Assembly: GCA_003988855.1 (NCBI GenBank) | Contig: QYAI01000174.1 | Span: 1 to 46,911, forward strand | Reading direction: 5' to 3' | Source: Arachnopeziza araneosa | Taxonomy: Eukaryota; Ascomycota; Leotiomycetes; Helotiales; Arachnopezizaceae | DNA: 46,911 nt | Part shown: piece after piece, positions 1-12,110 of the stretch | Layout: each line of letters opens with the position of its first letter | Numbering within the stretch: the stretch's first letter is position 1 | The notes under the pieces: generated by a model | What the model was told of the DNA's origin: nothing | What the model saw: the letters and a program-made list of their open reading frames with translations, nothing else | The model's database searches: none | Position numbers and translations under genes: made by a program

Positions 1-1310
1 GCTGTAATTGAGGCAAAAGGGTGGTATACAAAATATTAGAAGTAATATAAAAGCAGCGATATCAACAAGGCTATTTTGGGGTAGCGTGGTGTGGCTTGCC
101 AGGGGTCTTGACTTTTTGCACCCTACTGTAGATGGTACTCCGGTATGTGGTGGCACGCTGAAAGATAGCCTCTCATACGGTGTGAAGAGCAGTCCTTTTG
201 ATTTTGACTCCCGTGCAGAAAGAAGCTGACTGCGTATTGAAGTGCTTCCTCACTAATAGATTCATGCTGGTTTTCGGAGGGAGGTATGATGAGAGAAGGG
301 CGCAAAGAGGCGTCTGTAAGATTCAGTTATCTGAACCTGACAGCTTTGGCTACAGAATTTCACAATGAAGAAATCGTACCGAGAAAGAGATAGACACTTG
401 ATCATGACTTAACAAGCCATTGATCTAGTAAACAGCATTTGCTCGCTGATCAAAGCGCACAAAAGTCAGAGATTTGGCTAATTCACGACGATAAAAAACA
501 AGCCTCGAAGCTCTTGGCACTCAGCCCGAGTTCAAATAATGAACGGCACATGCCGAGGGCTGAAGGCATTCTGTCGACTCGTAATATTCTCCCCGCTTCA
601 GATTGGAGCCAACAATTGAGCTCAGGCTTGTCAGGCTGTATGTCTCAAGCAGTCCACGTGCACAGGAGAAACAGAATGGGCGTAATGGCGGCTCTAGTCT
701 CGAGCTGACAAGCAAGTGAGACGTTTCAGCTGACCAGTTCTCAGCCAGAGAAAACTCTGGGGTGACACGCAGAAACCGAAACCCGAATGATTGCAGATCA
801 ACTGTAGTCTCCGCCAATAAACCCAAGCAGAATGCCTTATGCAATGGTCGTTGTTCGTTGAGCATCCTTCCGGTGTCTGTACCAATCGGCTATATGCAGC
901 ATACGAAGGAATAAGCCGCACAACATGATCCGCAGTGCATCTGATCAGTACATATAAGGAAATAATCAGCAGGAATTAGCATGCAGCGAGAACACCAAAA
1001 TCAAAGCCAAATCGAACAGCACCAAGATGCGATCTTTTGTTAACCAAGCTAATAAACAACAGTCGCAACTACGTCCCTTTATTAGGTCAAGTTCAAAATA
1101 AATGGTTGTACTGATTTTGACATCTGCTTCTGATTCTCAATTTCCGCCGCTTATTTCCTCCATACATAGCTAGGTAAGCTGACAGCAACGGCCGCCAGTC
1201 GCAGTCAGCTGACTACCTAACCACTCTAACACTGCTCCAGCGCACTAAATCTCGCGATAGTCAGGAGATTCACGTAAATGAACTCGTGTTCTTAAGCTTG
1301 CGTATCCCAA
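1..1310. other. Intergenic, no supported gene
   Basis: Only short overlapping open frames occur on both strands, with no recognisable motif, splice-joined reading or codon pattern. The right end is the upstream region of the CAP gene. Nothing else can be supported here. Confidence 0.5.
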
Positions 1311-1314
1311 GACA

Positions 1315-1322
1315 TATATAAG
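1315..1322 (+). promoter_or_regulatory. Probable TATA box of the CAP gene
   Basis: TATATAAG lies about 100 bp upstream of the ATG at 1423. It is followed by a CA-rich leader and a good start context (caccATGtc). The spacing suits a fungal core promoter. Placement is by sequence only. Confidence 0.45.
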
Positions 1323-1422
1323 GGCAGGTAATCCTCTCCGCATCATCATCCCTCACTCAATTAAAAGCCATAGAGCATCAACTCTCTTGTACATTCATCT
1401 CGCACCCAAAATCAATTGCACC

Positions 1423-1953
1423 ATGTCTTCCGAGGAAATCAAAGAGGCTCTCGCTGCCCATAATATCGCCAGACACGAGGCGCAGGGTGTTAAGCGCCCA
1501 GATCTTGTCTGGGACGAGCGCCTCAGCGCCGACGCCTTGAAGTGGGCCACTCACCTCGCCGAGACGGGAACCTTCCAACATGAAGGAATGCGCGGCGAGG
1601 GAGAGAATCTGTTCATGCAGATGGGCGGTGGGCACCAGCCTCTGAAGAAGGCCGTCGAGTCCTGGGTGGGTGAGAAGCCGAACTATCACGGCGAGAAGAT
1701 CGCTGAGGGGCCTTTCTCGAGCTATGGACATTACTCCCAGGTATGTACACTCTCATATTCTTCCATGGGATGAAAGAGAGTCGACGGGAACGGCAAGATT
1801 GCTAAGGTTGTAGCTAATGATACTTAGGTCATTTGGCCCGGGACGACTCATGTTGGAATGGCCACTTATACGGGAAAGAATGGTCACCAAGTAATTGTTG
1901 GACGGTACTCACCACCTGGCAATTTCAGCGGAAAGACTGCGTTTGAAAAGTAA
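1423..1953 (+). CDS. CAP/SCP (PR-1-like) domain protein, cytosolic GAPR-1 type
   Basis: Two exons (1423-1740 and 1828-1953) with an intron at 1741-1827 (GTATGT..TTAG, branch-like gctaat) give 147 aa. The whole protein is one CAP domain. The four cavity residues of the family are visible as His53, Glu61 (in GEN), Glu84 and His103 (in GHYSQ), and the CAP1 motif GHYSQVIWPGTTH spans the splice junction. There is no signal peptide and no cysteine; the CAP2 position normally occupied by Cys is Gly (VIVGRYSPPGNF). This points to an intracellular, membrane-associated GAPR-1-like member and not to secreted Pry/PR-1 proteins, which bind sterols or fatty acids. The start at 1423 is the first ATG of the frame and has a good context. 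Biochemical role is inferred from the family only. Confidence 0.88.
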
Positions 1954-2200
1954 ATAAAGACAAAAACCCCTTCTCAACACAGAGATCGTGCTCGACGAGC
2001 GGTACATGGATATCAAGGCATGTATATTTTAAGCTATATATGGCATCTTTCACTCCTAAGAGCCAAAAATTTATTGCATTGGGTATATTCTTGGTTAGCA
2101 TTCAACAAAGCCCAAATCTGGCATTGGTTGTATTCTTACTGCTGGGTATCGTACTATAGAGGAGGGCTGAACCTTGCTCTTTTAAGTTGTTTCCTAAGAG

Positions 2201-3018
2201 TCATTGCAAGTCAAACCACTGGTCCTTCACTTCGCCTGAGCTCGACATCGCCATTGTCTCGCCTTGCATAAGTGCATGCACGTGGCATTCTCCGATGAGT
2301 TGGTAAGCCTCTCCTGCAGGCCTCAGAATGAAGAGTATATCGGATGTGAGTTTAGGAGAAGGTAGTTTAAATTTTTGCTCCAGGAATTCTGCTGCTGAGA
2401 TGACAAACCCCCTGAGCGAGAAGATAGTTGGATTTTTGATCTCGCCAACTGTTATGGTAGAGGAACCACTTGGACACCAGGCGCTGCGTAGTACAAAACC
2501 CGGCCATGGTGTACGACACTAATCCCATCGCGGGCCCAAGATGGAAAATCAAGATCATCTTTGGTGTTTTCTAGCTCCACTGCGTACTCCCCTTTCACAA
2601 TAAAACTCTTATTCCTCAGCATGATTCTGAGCGATCCTGCCTCGGTATCTAACATTTGCGGTAGAGCAAGAAAATATCGAACTAGATCCCCATACACTTC
2701 CGCAACAGTCTTTGCATAGTCAGGCTCGAAGGGCAATCTGTCAATCCCACGATTCCTAGCCCACATTGAGTAGAGTCGGAGAAGAGCGTAAATTTTATCT
2801 CTAGGATCGGTTGCCCCCATTTGAGATGAAATCATCAGCATGGAGAGAAGTGTACCACCAGTTCTCAAACCAAATATACAGCCTGAAGGAGTCAGAGCTA
2901 GCATTTTTCTTAGGGTTATAAAATAACGCTTTGCTCTGATCCACTCTGTACAAAGTCTGACGTTGAGTAGAGAAACTTCATGAGGCTGCTGGAATGTTCG
3001 AAGCAGCCGCTTGGTAGA
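2201..3018 (-). pseudogene. Decayed HET-domain gene, C-terminal part (HET locus A)
   Basis: The minus strand carries the region downstream of the HET core: a DPRDKIYALL motif (about 2790-2815), a PDYAKTVAEVY motif and then DFPSWARDG. The frame ends at a TAA at 2452-2454. A shift of one base lets it continue as the usual HET C-terminus, with the segment LRPAGEAYQLIGECH followed by an ALMQGE motif, to a TGA at 2201-2203. Upstream, the frame is open only to a TGA at 3019-3021, and no clear N-terminal HET core (Y-x-x-L-S-x-x-WG) is found. The locus is therefore a truncated and frameshifted remnant of a heterokaryon-incompatibility-type gene. No intron with usable GT..AG sites explains the frame change. 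Confidence 0.8.
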
Positions 3019-3262
3019 TCACATGACTTGAGAGAAGACATAGGACCTCCGAAGGCTCACGAACTAGGTATCTCTCCATGCTCAGGTGCTACTAAAGCCG
3101 CTCAGGTTTCCAGCTCAGTTTAAGTTAAAATCTTCTTATCACGCCAATAATGCCAACTACCATAACCTAACAATTATGTTAAAGAACCCTGTTGTGCAGA
3201 GGCGAAAAGAGGTGAGAGAAGGATGGCACCTACTCACATTTTAAATGTAAGTACAGGTCTAC

Positions 3263-4004
3263 TTCTTTATTTCGATCCGCGAAGCTTTTATTGAAGCTAT
3301 AGGACGAGGACAACTATCTTTTCTAGCCCTATTAGCTAAGCAGACTGGCTCATCTCGAACTAAGGCAACTTATCTATCAAAGGCGAAAGCTGAACAAGAC
3401 GAACGGTTCTCAGAGGTTGAGGTCGAATTTTGGAATGGATGACGCGAGTTAATTGACAATATTCACGCGAAACAAAAAGCAGCAAGCTTCCGTTTTGATG
3501 ATTTCATTAATTAACATAGGAAATCAAACTTCCACAACTTCTTCAGCCTTGCTGTGCTTGTTGGAAATTATTTGGCTATCCTAGCAGCTATTGGATTCTG
3601 CTCAATACAACCATCCAGGGGATTTGGATCTCAATTGAAACATAAGAAAATTCTTGATCCCTCTGATAGTTCCAAGCTAATATTTCAATAGAATATTACA
3701 TTTATAAAGCCCTTCTCGATGGCCTCCTCCAGCTCAATCCCAGCAGTTAAGCAGGAAAGTAACGCGTTATCATAGATTATGGATCAACTTAACTCAGGAA
3801 GCACCTGTCATGCAAAGAAGAACACCAGAACACGCCGAGAAACATAAACTGCGAAATCTCTTGGGCTCTGTGCCACGCCCCTTTGCTAAAGCGCCATTCC
3901 AATGAGGAGCTGCTGGGTCCTTCCTCCGGCTACACAAACCGAAGATTGGACTCACATTACAAGGCTTCATAAAATATACAGTTTTGAAGCCGTTCCAAAT
4001 ATAG
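3263..4004 (+). pseudogene. Unrecognised pseudogene with multiple in-frame stops
   Basis: A single plus-strand frame reads like protein from about 3263 to 3841 (for example KATYLSKAKAEQDERFSEVE and FFSLAVLVGNYLAILAAIGF). It is cut by TGA 3440, TAA 3512, TAG 3689 and TAG 3773. After about 3841 the protein-like reading moves by one base and runs on through TGA 3903 to TAG 4002. Every internal stop is one C-to-T or G-to-A change from CGA, CAA, CAG or TGG, as RIP or deamination would give. I do not recognise the family and assign no function. The hydrophobic stretch near 3555-3600 could have been a membrane segment. Confidence 0.5.
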
Positions 4005-6128
4005 GGATGAAAAAGGAGAAGAGAAGAGAGATGAAGACAGCGTTGTGATGTTAGTTGCTTACCTAATACCGCGATCAAATCAGGGCTTACTCAGCATTGT
4101 TTACTTGAACCTGTCGTTCGCTGCTTGACCTGTTCATACTTTAGATGTGATTGTGATAGGCTAGTTAGCACTACCTCGAAATCTGATTAGCTCTTGAGAA
4201 AAAAATACTTGGACTTTTCTAAAGAACGCTACATCTTCATTCTCCCAACAAAGAATTCGTTACTTCTCTTGCACAAAAATGAAATTGTTTAGTTCACAGG
4301 TGGTCCCAATGACAGGATGTTGGAAGGCTTTGACGACTTTGGCATTTTTCAGAAAATACAGGAGTATTTGGTTGCTTCGAGATCTAAACATTCAGAATAA
4401 TCAGACGGCTAATCTTGACTTCATATATCACATAAAATTCTGTCTATATGCTTTACTTTAATTCTGTAAGATTGAGTTTGCAGACACACTTCGAAATAGT
4501 ACTTTCTTGTGTTACCCATCATGCATAGACACCTAGGATCTTTCAAGCTGACTATATTTGGACCAATATGAACTGCGGGGCGGTACTTCTCTTGAAGCAT
4601 TCTCCAAGTACTGTCGACTTGTCCCCCGTCAAATGAGAAACACTCCCAAGATCAGTAAATTCCATGATGAACAGCCCTATGATTCACTCGAAGAAGCAAG
4701 AACTGGGCCTTTGATACTTTGGTACATGCAAATAGATAAATAAACAGCTAGCTGACCGACAAAGCTTAAGAAAGACCACATTCTAAGCCTTCAGGATTTT
4801 TCAAGTGAGTTATGATATGCGAAGATTATTGGTCCTTTGTTTAAAGGAAGGTAGCTCATGGAGCGGACCTATCGTGTATGACCACGCTGAAGATGCCAAA
4901 CAAACAAAGCTTAATCTTTGGTCCAAATTCGCGCATGTACCCTTCTCTCTTTTTGTTGCACCTCGCATAGACACGAAAAATCCCGATTTGAGCACGTGCT
5001 TCTGAAAATGCCGCAGCTGCCTCCAGATATTTATCTTCCAGTCTTCTCTCGCTGCAGTTTGTTGCACTTCGCGTGAATTCTAATGACGTAGGCGTGATAT
5101 TTGAATGTTTACTAGGCCAGAAATGGGAGAGGTTCATTGGAAGGCATAAGACTCATCAAGTATACCGATCACTAGATTCGATAAAGATCATTGGCGAAAT
5201 TAGGTAATGAAAACCAAATTTCCCGGCAATATCATGTTTTCAAGCGGCATAATAATGGACGTTCTGCATATGTCAAATAAAGTACAGAAGTTTCAGAAAA
5301 AATACAGTTAGCCGCGAAGCCTAGTAATACGACCACTGAACACGAACAATCGCTCGAACGGATGAAGGATGAATTGAGTTGAGCGATCCTGAACCGTGGC
5401 ATGGAAGAACGCTTAGCCTTGCCAAGCATTCGCTACCCCTGAAATACTCGGCTATGACCCTAACCTCACCTGGCAAGAGGAGTCTTTGACATCGAATCCA
5501 CGCATAAAATAACAATATTTGAGATTGTTGTGGCCTTGGAAGCGGCCAATAACCATGTCGCCGGTGATAGGAAGTGAAATGGTGCTTCGATCACTTGCAG
5601 CTGCGTGACAGAGCGCTTCCAGCGACCTTTTCAAGTGGAGAGAGGCGGCCCGCACCTTTTGCTTCCGCGGCAGCTAGTCTTCAAGGTTTATCTCTTATCG
5701 ATCGAGTTCACCGCGATTTGGAGTATTCTCATTGGAACGTTGATGCGTCGGAGGGATACCACACAATCACGTGATGCGCATCTCGTCTGTGCGAGTGCAT
5801 ACATAACAGAAAGATTGATACGAACCCCTCAAGGCACGGGTAAGGATACACACGTGTATGCAAGAACATCAGTCATTGGTATCTTGTGTAATCACGACAT
5901 GATAAGCAGCTTGCGACATCGCGATCTTTGTTCAGGCTCAATATGGTGTTGCCATGACCCAATAATCGAGATGTGATATTTTGAGTTTCTATGCGCGATT
6001 TTCCATCACGACGCTAAGGAAAATACCTCAGCAAAAAACATGAGGTACCTATTACTTCAGGTTGTCGCGATGATTTCACAGCAGCTCAACACGCCAGGAC
6101 ATCGTAGCCCCTGAGAAGTAGGATTGAC
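4005..6128. other. Gene-poor, AT-leaning intergenic stretch
   Basis: Short open frames occur on both strands (for example 4558-4743 plus and 5452-5655 minus), but none shows a motif or joins to a neighbour by credible splicing. Stops are frequent in all frames. The right end is the leader and promoter region of the P-type ATPase gene. Confidence 0.45.
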
Positions 6129-9100
6129 ATGTCGACCGAAAAGTCCCCCGTTGTGGAGGAGAAGGTGGCGGCGCAGGATGTAGCAGACCAAAGAATTCAT
6201 TTCGCACCAGTTTCGAAGCCAGAACGAGTCAAGGATGAAAAGCAGCATGTTATTTCAGTTCCCCCAGTCGTTTCCGAAAAAGATCGCGAAAAGAGTAGTG
6301 TAAAGGAGATTCAGATCGATGAACATCTCATGACCCATCAAGATGTAGCAGAAAGATACAAAACAAGAATCAACTTCGAGAAGCCTGGGGATTCTCTTGG
6401 TCTGACAGCTCAACAGACTGCAGAATTGCTGGTGCAGCATGGCCCTAATGTTCTGACCCCCCCAAAGAAGAGACATCCCTTTCTCAAGTATTTGGATTGT
6501 CTGACAAGTCTGTTCAATTTACTTTTGATCCTCGCCGGTATCCTGGAATATATCTTGTTGGGTATTGATTATAAAGATAACTTTCAAAATGTAAGTTCTT
6601 CTCCGTCACGGTGGATTCTGCTGATCTTTAGACCTATTTGGGAGCCATTCTAATCGTCGTCGCCAACATCAATGCCTTCATCGAGTTCTACCAGAAGCAG
6701 AAATCCCAAGCACTACTTGAATCATTCTTGAACATGATCCCAGCAAAGTGTATGTGCCTTCGTGATGGGAAATTGGCGCAAATCGATGCTGCTACCTTGG
6801 TACCTGGTGATGTCGTCTTTGCTCGTATGGGAGACAAAACTCCCGCTGACCTTCTGGTATTTTCTGCTTCCGACTGCAAAGTAGATAATTCGTCCTTGAC
6901 TGGCGAATCGGAGCCTCAAGAACGCACCAAGGACAACGAGATGCGTAACCCTATGGAGGCGACGAACATAATGTTCAACAGCACCCTGGTAGTATCCGGA
7001 GAAGCTTACGGCATTGTGATCCGTACTGGTGATGGCACCATGCTTGGTCAGATTGCGAATCTCACAGCTGGAGAGAAGACAACAACGTCCCCTTTGTCCC
7101 ATGAGATTGATAATTTTGTCAAAATCATTGCAACACTCGCTATTGGAACCGCCCTCGTCTTCTTTGGCATAGCATTTCCAGTCAACAATAACAATGCGTC
7201 CCTTGCTATCAATTTCGCCATCGGAATCTTCGTGGCTTGGGTTCCTGAAGGTCTGCCAGCCACCGTTACAATGTTGCTAACAATTGCTGCTAAGAGGATG
7301 GCAACGCAGAATGTTTTAGTCAAAGATTTGCAGGGGGTAGAAACGTTAGGAGCAATCACTCTTCTGGCTACCGACAAAACCGGTACATTGACCAGAAATC
7401 AGATGACAGTCGCAAATGTGTGGACCTGTGGTGAGCTCTACGAGGCAGCTAGTCGTGCTGGAGCTGAGCTTGAGGTTGCTGGAACCGATAAGCCCGGGGT
7501 AACTGAGGTATTGCACATCTCAGCTTTGTGCTCAAGGGCAAGATTCGATCGAACGGATGTCCCAGTCAGAGAGCGTGAGATTCTTGGCGATGCTACAGAG
7601 TCTGGTCTCATTCGTTATGCTGCCGAGAAGCTCGATGATTTCGATAACCTCGCATCGGAGTATCCCAAAGTCTTCGAATTACCATTCAACTCTGACACAA
7701 AATGGCATATGAGTATCCACAAGAAGTCGCATGCTACCGGCACTCTTACACTCTTCATCAAAGGTGCTCCTGAACGCGTATGGCGTCTCTGCAATCGAGT
7801 CCTAGTCGGTTCTGACGGCGAGTACGTTGAGTTGACAGAGAAAAACAATAAGGATTATGATGAGACTTACGAGCACATGGCGAGTCGCGGTCACCGTGTG
7901 CTAGGATTCGCTGAATTGTTGTTACCGGGCGACCAATACCCTGAAGACTTTGTCTTTGACAAAAAGGAAAAGAATTATCCTTTGGGAGACTTCATTTTCG
8001 TCGGTCTTGCTTCTCTTCAAGATCCACCAAAACATGGAGTACGGGAAGCGATTGGTCGTTGCCGAGCTGCTGGAATCAAAGTGATCATGGTAACAGGAGA
8101 TCATCCACTGACAGCTGAAGCGATTGGTCGCAAAATCAATCTGATGATTAGTGATACGAAACCAAAGATGGCAAAACGTACTGGAAGACCTATCGAAAGC
8201 ATTGCTGACAATGAGGTTAAGGCTATTGTCGTCCATGGCGAGCAAATTGACTCTTTGACCGATGCGGAATGGGATAATATCCTCTGGAAAGATGAGATCA
8301 TTTTTGCCCGAACCAGTCCAAAGCACAAGCTTGAAATTGTCCGCAGAGCGCAATCCATGGCTCATATCGTCGGAGTCACCGGCGATGGTGTCAATGATTC
8401 TCCGGCTCTAAAGAAAGCTGACCTTGGAATTGCCATGAATATTTCTGGCTCGGACGTCTCCAAAGAAGCCGCCTCTATGATCCTGCTGGATGACAACTTC
8501 GCAAGCATTGTTCGAGGTATCGAAGAAGGTCGTTTAATCTTCGTGAACTTGAAGAAGTCCATCAAGTATACAATCTCTCATTCCACACCAGAAGTCATCC
8601 CCAACCTCCTATACGTTATCGTACCCATCCCACTCCCATTATCGGCAATCCTTATTTTGGTTATTGACCTTGGGTTCGAACTCTTCGCTGCTCTCTCGTT
8701 TGCTTGGGACCCACCAGAGACAGAAGACGGTCTCATGAAATTAGCCCCTCGAAAACCAGTTACCCGTGAAACTACAAATATCTTCCGTCGCCGAGCTTTG
8801 CGACGAACAGAATCTCGCTTCGATGAAGAAACAAATGCCGTTGTACAGCTAGAGAACCGATCCAGGCTTCAAAAACTCCTTCATACTATCCGAAGGTACT
8901 TCACTCGAGAGTACTGGTCAGATAAGTTTGAAGATACCGGAGCGGAGGTCCTGGTTGATGGGCCTCTTCTTTCCTGGGCCTATCTAGAAATCGGTATGAT
9001 TGAAGCTGTTGGCGCTTTGGTGTCCTTCTTTGTTGTTTTACAGCGTCGTGGCATCTCTCCTTATGATGCGCATAAGATGCAGAAAGGATCTGGCCCGCCT

Positions 9101-9556
9101 ACTAAATATTGGACCAAGAATGCAGAGACATACAAAGGTTTTGACGCACATGCCCAAGTAGATATCTTGGCCGAAGCCCAATCGATGTACTATTGGGCCA
9201 TCATGACCATGCAGATGTTCAATCTCTTCGCCTGCAAGTCCCGTCTCACTCTTCCTTTTGGACGATATATGTTTGCAAATTTGGCTACATTTTATTGTAT
9301 TCTTGCGGGAGCTAGCTTGGCTGCTTTTGTCATTTATACCCCAGGAGTTGAAGTGGTATTTCAAACGACTCGAAGTCTTTCACCTCTCTACTGGCTCGTT
9401 CCTATGGCATTTGGATTTGTTATCATTGGTTATGGGTCAATTCGACTTATAATTGGCCGGAAGCGAAACCCTGTAAAATGGAACCCAGAAATTCACGGCT
9501 TACAAATGTTTCCAACAATCCGTACATTCCGAAGCCTGTCGATAAGAAGTCGTTGA
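6129..9556 (+). CDS. P-type cation ATPase, type II (Na,K-ATPase alpha-like)
   Basis: Exons 6129-6590 and 6632-9556, with a 41-bp phase-0 intron (GTAAGT..TTAG), give 1128 aa. All hallmarks of an active P-type pump are present: TGES at residues 244-247 (actuator loop), the phosphorylated Asp402 in DKTGTLT, and TGDGVND at 737-743 (hinge). The M4 motif is VAWVPEGLPATVT. M5 reads YTISHSTPEVIP and M6 reads VIDLGFELFAALS. These most resemble the Na,K/H,K-ATPase alpha subunit (type IIC), which in fungi forms a patchily distributed group of Na+ or K+ pumps, more than PMCA, SERCA or ENA. About ten membrane segments are expected in the plasma or an internal membrane. The N-terminal 70 residues are charged and probably cytosolic. 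No beta-subunit gene is visible nearby. Ion specificity is inferred. Confidence 0.92.
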
Positions 9557-10416
9557 ACTGGCTTTCCGTCAGAACTTGCAATGCCATTGCGGGGACCAAA
9601 AGAGTTAATTGACTGTGAAGCAATTGACAGAAAAAGTATAGCGGACATATTTCAAGAGGTGGAGAGTGATTTTGATGACTCATGGCAGCAACTTTCCTCT
9701 CCCCTTGCTGACTTTGAGTATTAAGCAAAGCCTAGCGCGCCGATGAATGATGAAATAAAAGCGGTGCGAGCTCTATTTTGATACGATTGCTTCATGAAAC
9801 CACTTAGTATAACTTGAAAATTTGAAATGGACTTCTTACTTGGAAAAATATGCTTTAACAGATTGGCAGTACTCAACCTCGTTTGTGACCAGCTTCCGGT
9901 GAAGCGTGAGACCCATTGATTATTGAAGCTTGACAAGAAGAGGGAGATTGAGAAGGAGGATAGCATCCGAGTCATAAAAGAACAACCAAGAAGAAGTTTT
10001 ACTCAAAGAAAGGACATTTGATAAACAAAGGTTGTAATGAATTTCAAATGAAGAAATCTTGGTCTCGGTCTCGTATTAAGACATCGTATTCGCATTTATC
10101 TGGTCGCGTGACTCAAACCTCAGGCGAGACACTAGCGCGGCGCGATATCCAAGTGGCTGAAGCTCTCTCTTTTGCAACATCTCCAGATTCAACACCTACA
10201 AACTTCAAGCTGACTCCAACAACACTGTGAAACTTCTGCAACTTTGCAACTTTGCAACTCTGCAAAGAAATTGATTACGCTGTGTGATCCATCTGGGGAC
10301 CTCTTCTGTGATCTTAGAACCCAGTTGCATGAAATTATCAGTAACAGAAAAGCGAAGGCTTCTTGATTCTTTTTCCGACAACCCATAGCCCTCCCAATCT
10401 TCTACATCCATCAAAA
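9557..10416. other. Intergenic region between ATPase and Rtt103
   Basis: No supported gene. The right half is the Rtt103 upstream region and includes a small imperfect tandem of an 8-bp unit (aactttgc) at 10231-10263. Short minus-strand frames at 9447-9975 show no motif. Confidence 0.4.
10231..10263. repeat. Short tandem repeat, unit aactttgc
   Basis: Four adjacent copies of aactttgc or one-base variants are visible, about 155 bp upstream of the Rtt103 start codon. Function is unknown. Confidence 0.6.
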
Positions 10417-11803
10417 ATGGCGTATACAGATGATGCTGTGCTGGCAAAGCTCTCTGCTCTCAATGAGACACAAGAAAGTATCGTGCGTAGCTCTATTCAG
10501 CACCACGTTCGAAACTAACTTGAAGCAGGTCACAGTTGCTCAATGGGTCATGTTCCATCGGTACTGTGTTAAAGGTCCCTACAGCAATACAAGTACTGAC
10601 TCGCATGTAGGAGACACGCGGATCGGACTGGTCAGCTATGGTTGCAGCGTTTGAAGGACTCGGGAAGCAATAAGAGATTGAACCTCATCTATCTCGCAAA
10701 TGGTATTTCACCACTTCAACCGTTGAGCTCATATTAGTGCAGCTTTACTGATTAAAGTTGATTTTTAGAAGTTGCGCAACAATCGAAAGCTCGTCGAAAA
10801 GATGATTTCTTGATCGCATTTTCTCCAGTTATTGCAGAGGCCACAGCAACGGCATACAAGGGAGCTACAGGAGAAGTCCAAAACAAGTTGCGGAGGGTCG
10901 TGGAAGTCTGGAGGCAACGACAGATCTTTGAACAGCCAATTCAAGAAGCCATCGAGGCTCGAATTGATGGTATGTCGGACCTCGGATTTTCTACAATTGC
11001 TGACACTAGCAGAACTCGACAAATCTCGATCAAGCATCAAACGTGGTACAGGCTCCATATTCTCAAGCTCGAGTTCTGTCCCCAAAGAACTCGAGCCTAT
11101 CGTCGCCGCTCAGCAAACAGTTTCCAAGCTTACCCTAAGCACTCGTACAAGCATCAATGCGGCAAATCAAGATTATAACAAGCTCACCGACCCATCAGCT
11201 CCTTCTCCAAGCGCCCCCGTTCATGCAGCACGATTGAACGGGCTATTGAAAACACTCGCGAATGCTGAAGGTGCTGTGGCAGAGAGCATCAAAGCAAGAC
11301 AAGCACTTGTGGATGGCCTGGAGAAGCTGCTGGATTTACATCGAACAGAGCTGGCTAAAGAAGAGGCTTCGATAACCGACTTGGGAGATCGGAGATTGGA
11401 GATTGACAACAAGAAACGAGAGGTAGAGGAGACAATCATGCGTGGATTTGGAGGAAATAGCAATCCTACTACGCCAATTATTGATGGTTCCCCGGGCTTT
11501 CAGCACTCTCCTGTCAATCCTACACCGGAACTTGATCGCCCTGAGGTTGAAGCACTTACTCCTCCAGGCTATCCACAACCTCCGGTTTCTGAACCTGTTC
11601 CAGAGTTCAGCTTGGGCACGCAGGAAGCAGCGAATGAAAATGTAGCTGCGGGTTCGGATCTATTGGCAAGCCTGAGCACGAGCTATAGAGGCAGCAATGG
11701 AAGCAGTGCAAAGAAAAGAAAGTTGGGCCCGAGTGATGATTTTCCGGATTTGGGAGGTGATGATGGATTGGATGCTGATGTGGCAGAGATGTTGAAGAAC
11801 TGA
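10417..11803 (+). CDS. RTT103: CTD-interacting-domain protein, Rtt103 / RPRD type
   Basis: Five exons are joined by phase: 10417-10482, 10529-10560, 10611-10702, 10769-10969 and 11013-11803, giving 393 aa. Residues 1 to about 135 form a CID/RPR domain: the start YTDDAVLAKLSALNETQESI, then VAQWVMFHRRHADRT, LWLQRLKDSG and NKRLNLIYLANEVAQQSKAR. This is the fold that binds the Ser2-phosphorylated C-terminal tail of RNA polymerase II. A helical/coiled-coil region follows (about 165-265), then a Pro/Ser-rich tail with a basic AKKRKLG motif near the end that could be a nuclear signal. In yeast, Rtt103 works with Rat1-Rai1 in transcription termination. The last acceptor could instead be at 11009, which would add one Ala. 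The first exons are too short to show as long open frames. Confidence 0.88.
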
Positions 11804-12110
11804 GATGGGTCGAATACAGGCAACTCAAAGGCGACTAAAAATTTATTGTAAGATTAGCAGGGTGAAGCCTTAAAGTCGGAAGAGCTAAATAAGATCTTCC
11901 GGAAAAGGATATCCGAAAGCTGGGGTAAGAATTGATTTCAGAAGACTTCACAACTTCCATCCCCAAGAATGAAACCTTTGGTTCTGTAGGATTAAGATGT
12001 TAAAGCAGACTTGAATCAATATCTATTCGTGCTTCCACCCAATCTAATTTGTACAGCCCCAATTCCCAGACCAATAATGAGATTCTTCCTCTCAACCAGA
12101 TGCATGAGAT

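Noticed and set aside
521..865. 114-codon minus-strand open frame
   Set aside because: No motif, start context or relatives recognised. Overlapping frames on both strands are equally long.
5605..5976. 123-codon plus-strand open frame upstream of the ATPase
   Set aside because: Composition looks like chance, it overlaps another frame, and no domain or splice link to the ATPase is visible.
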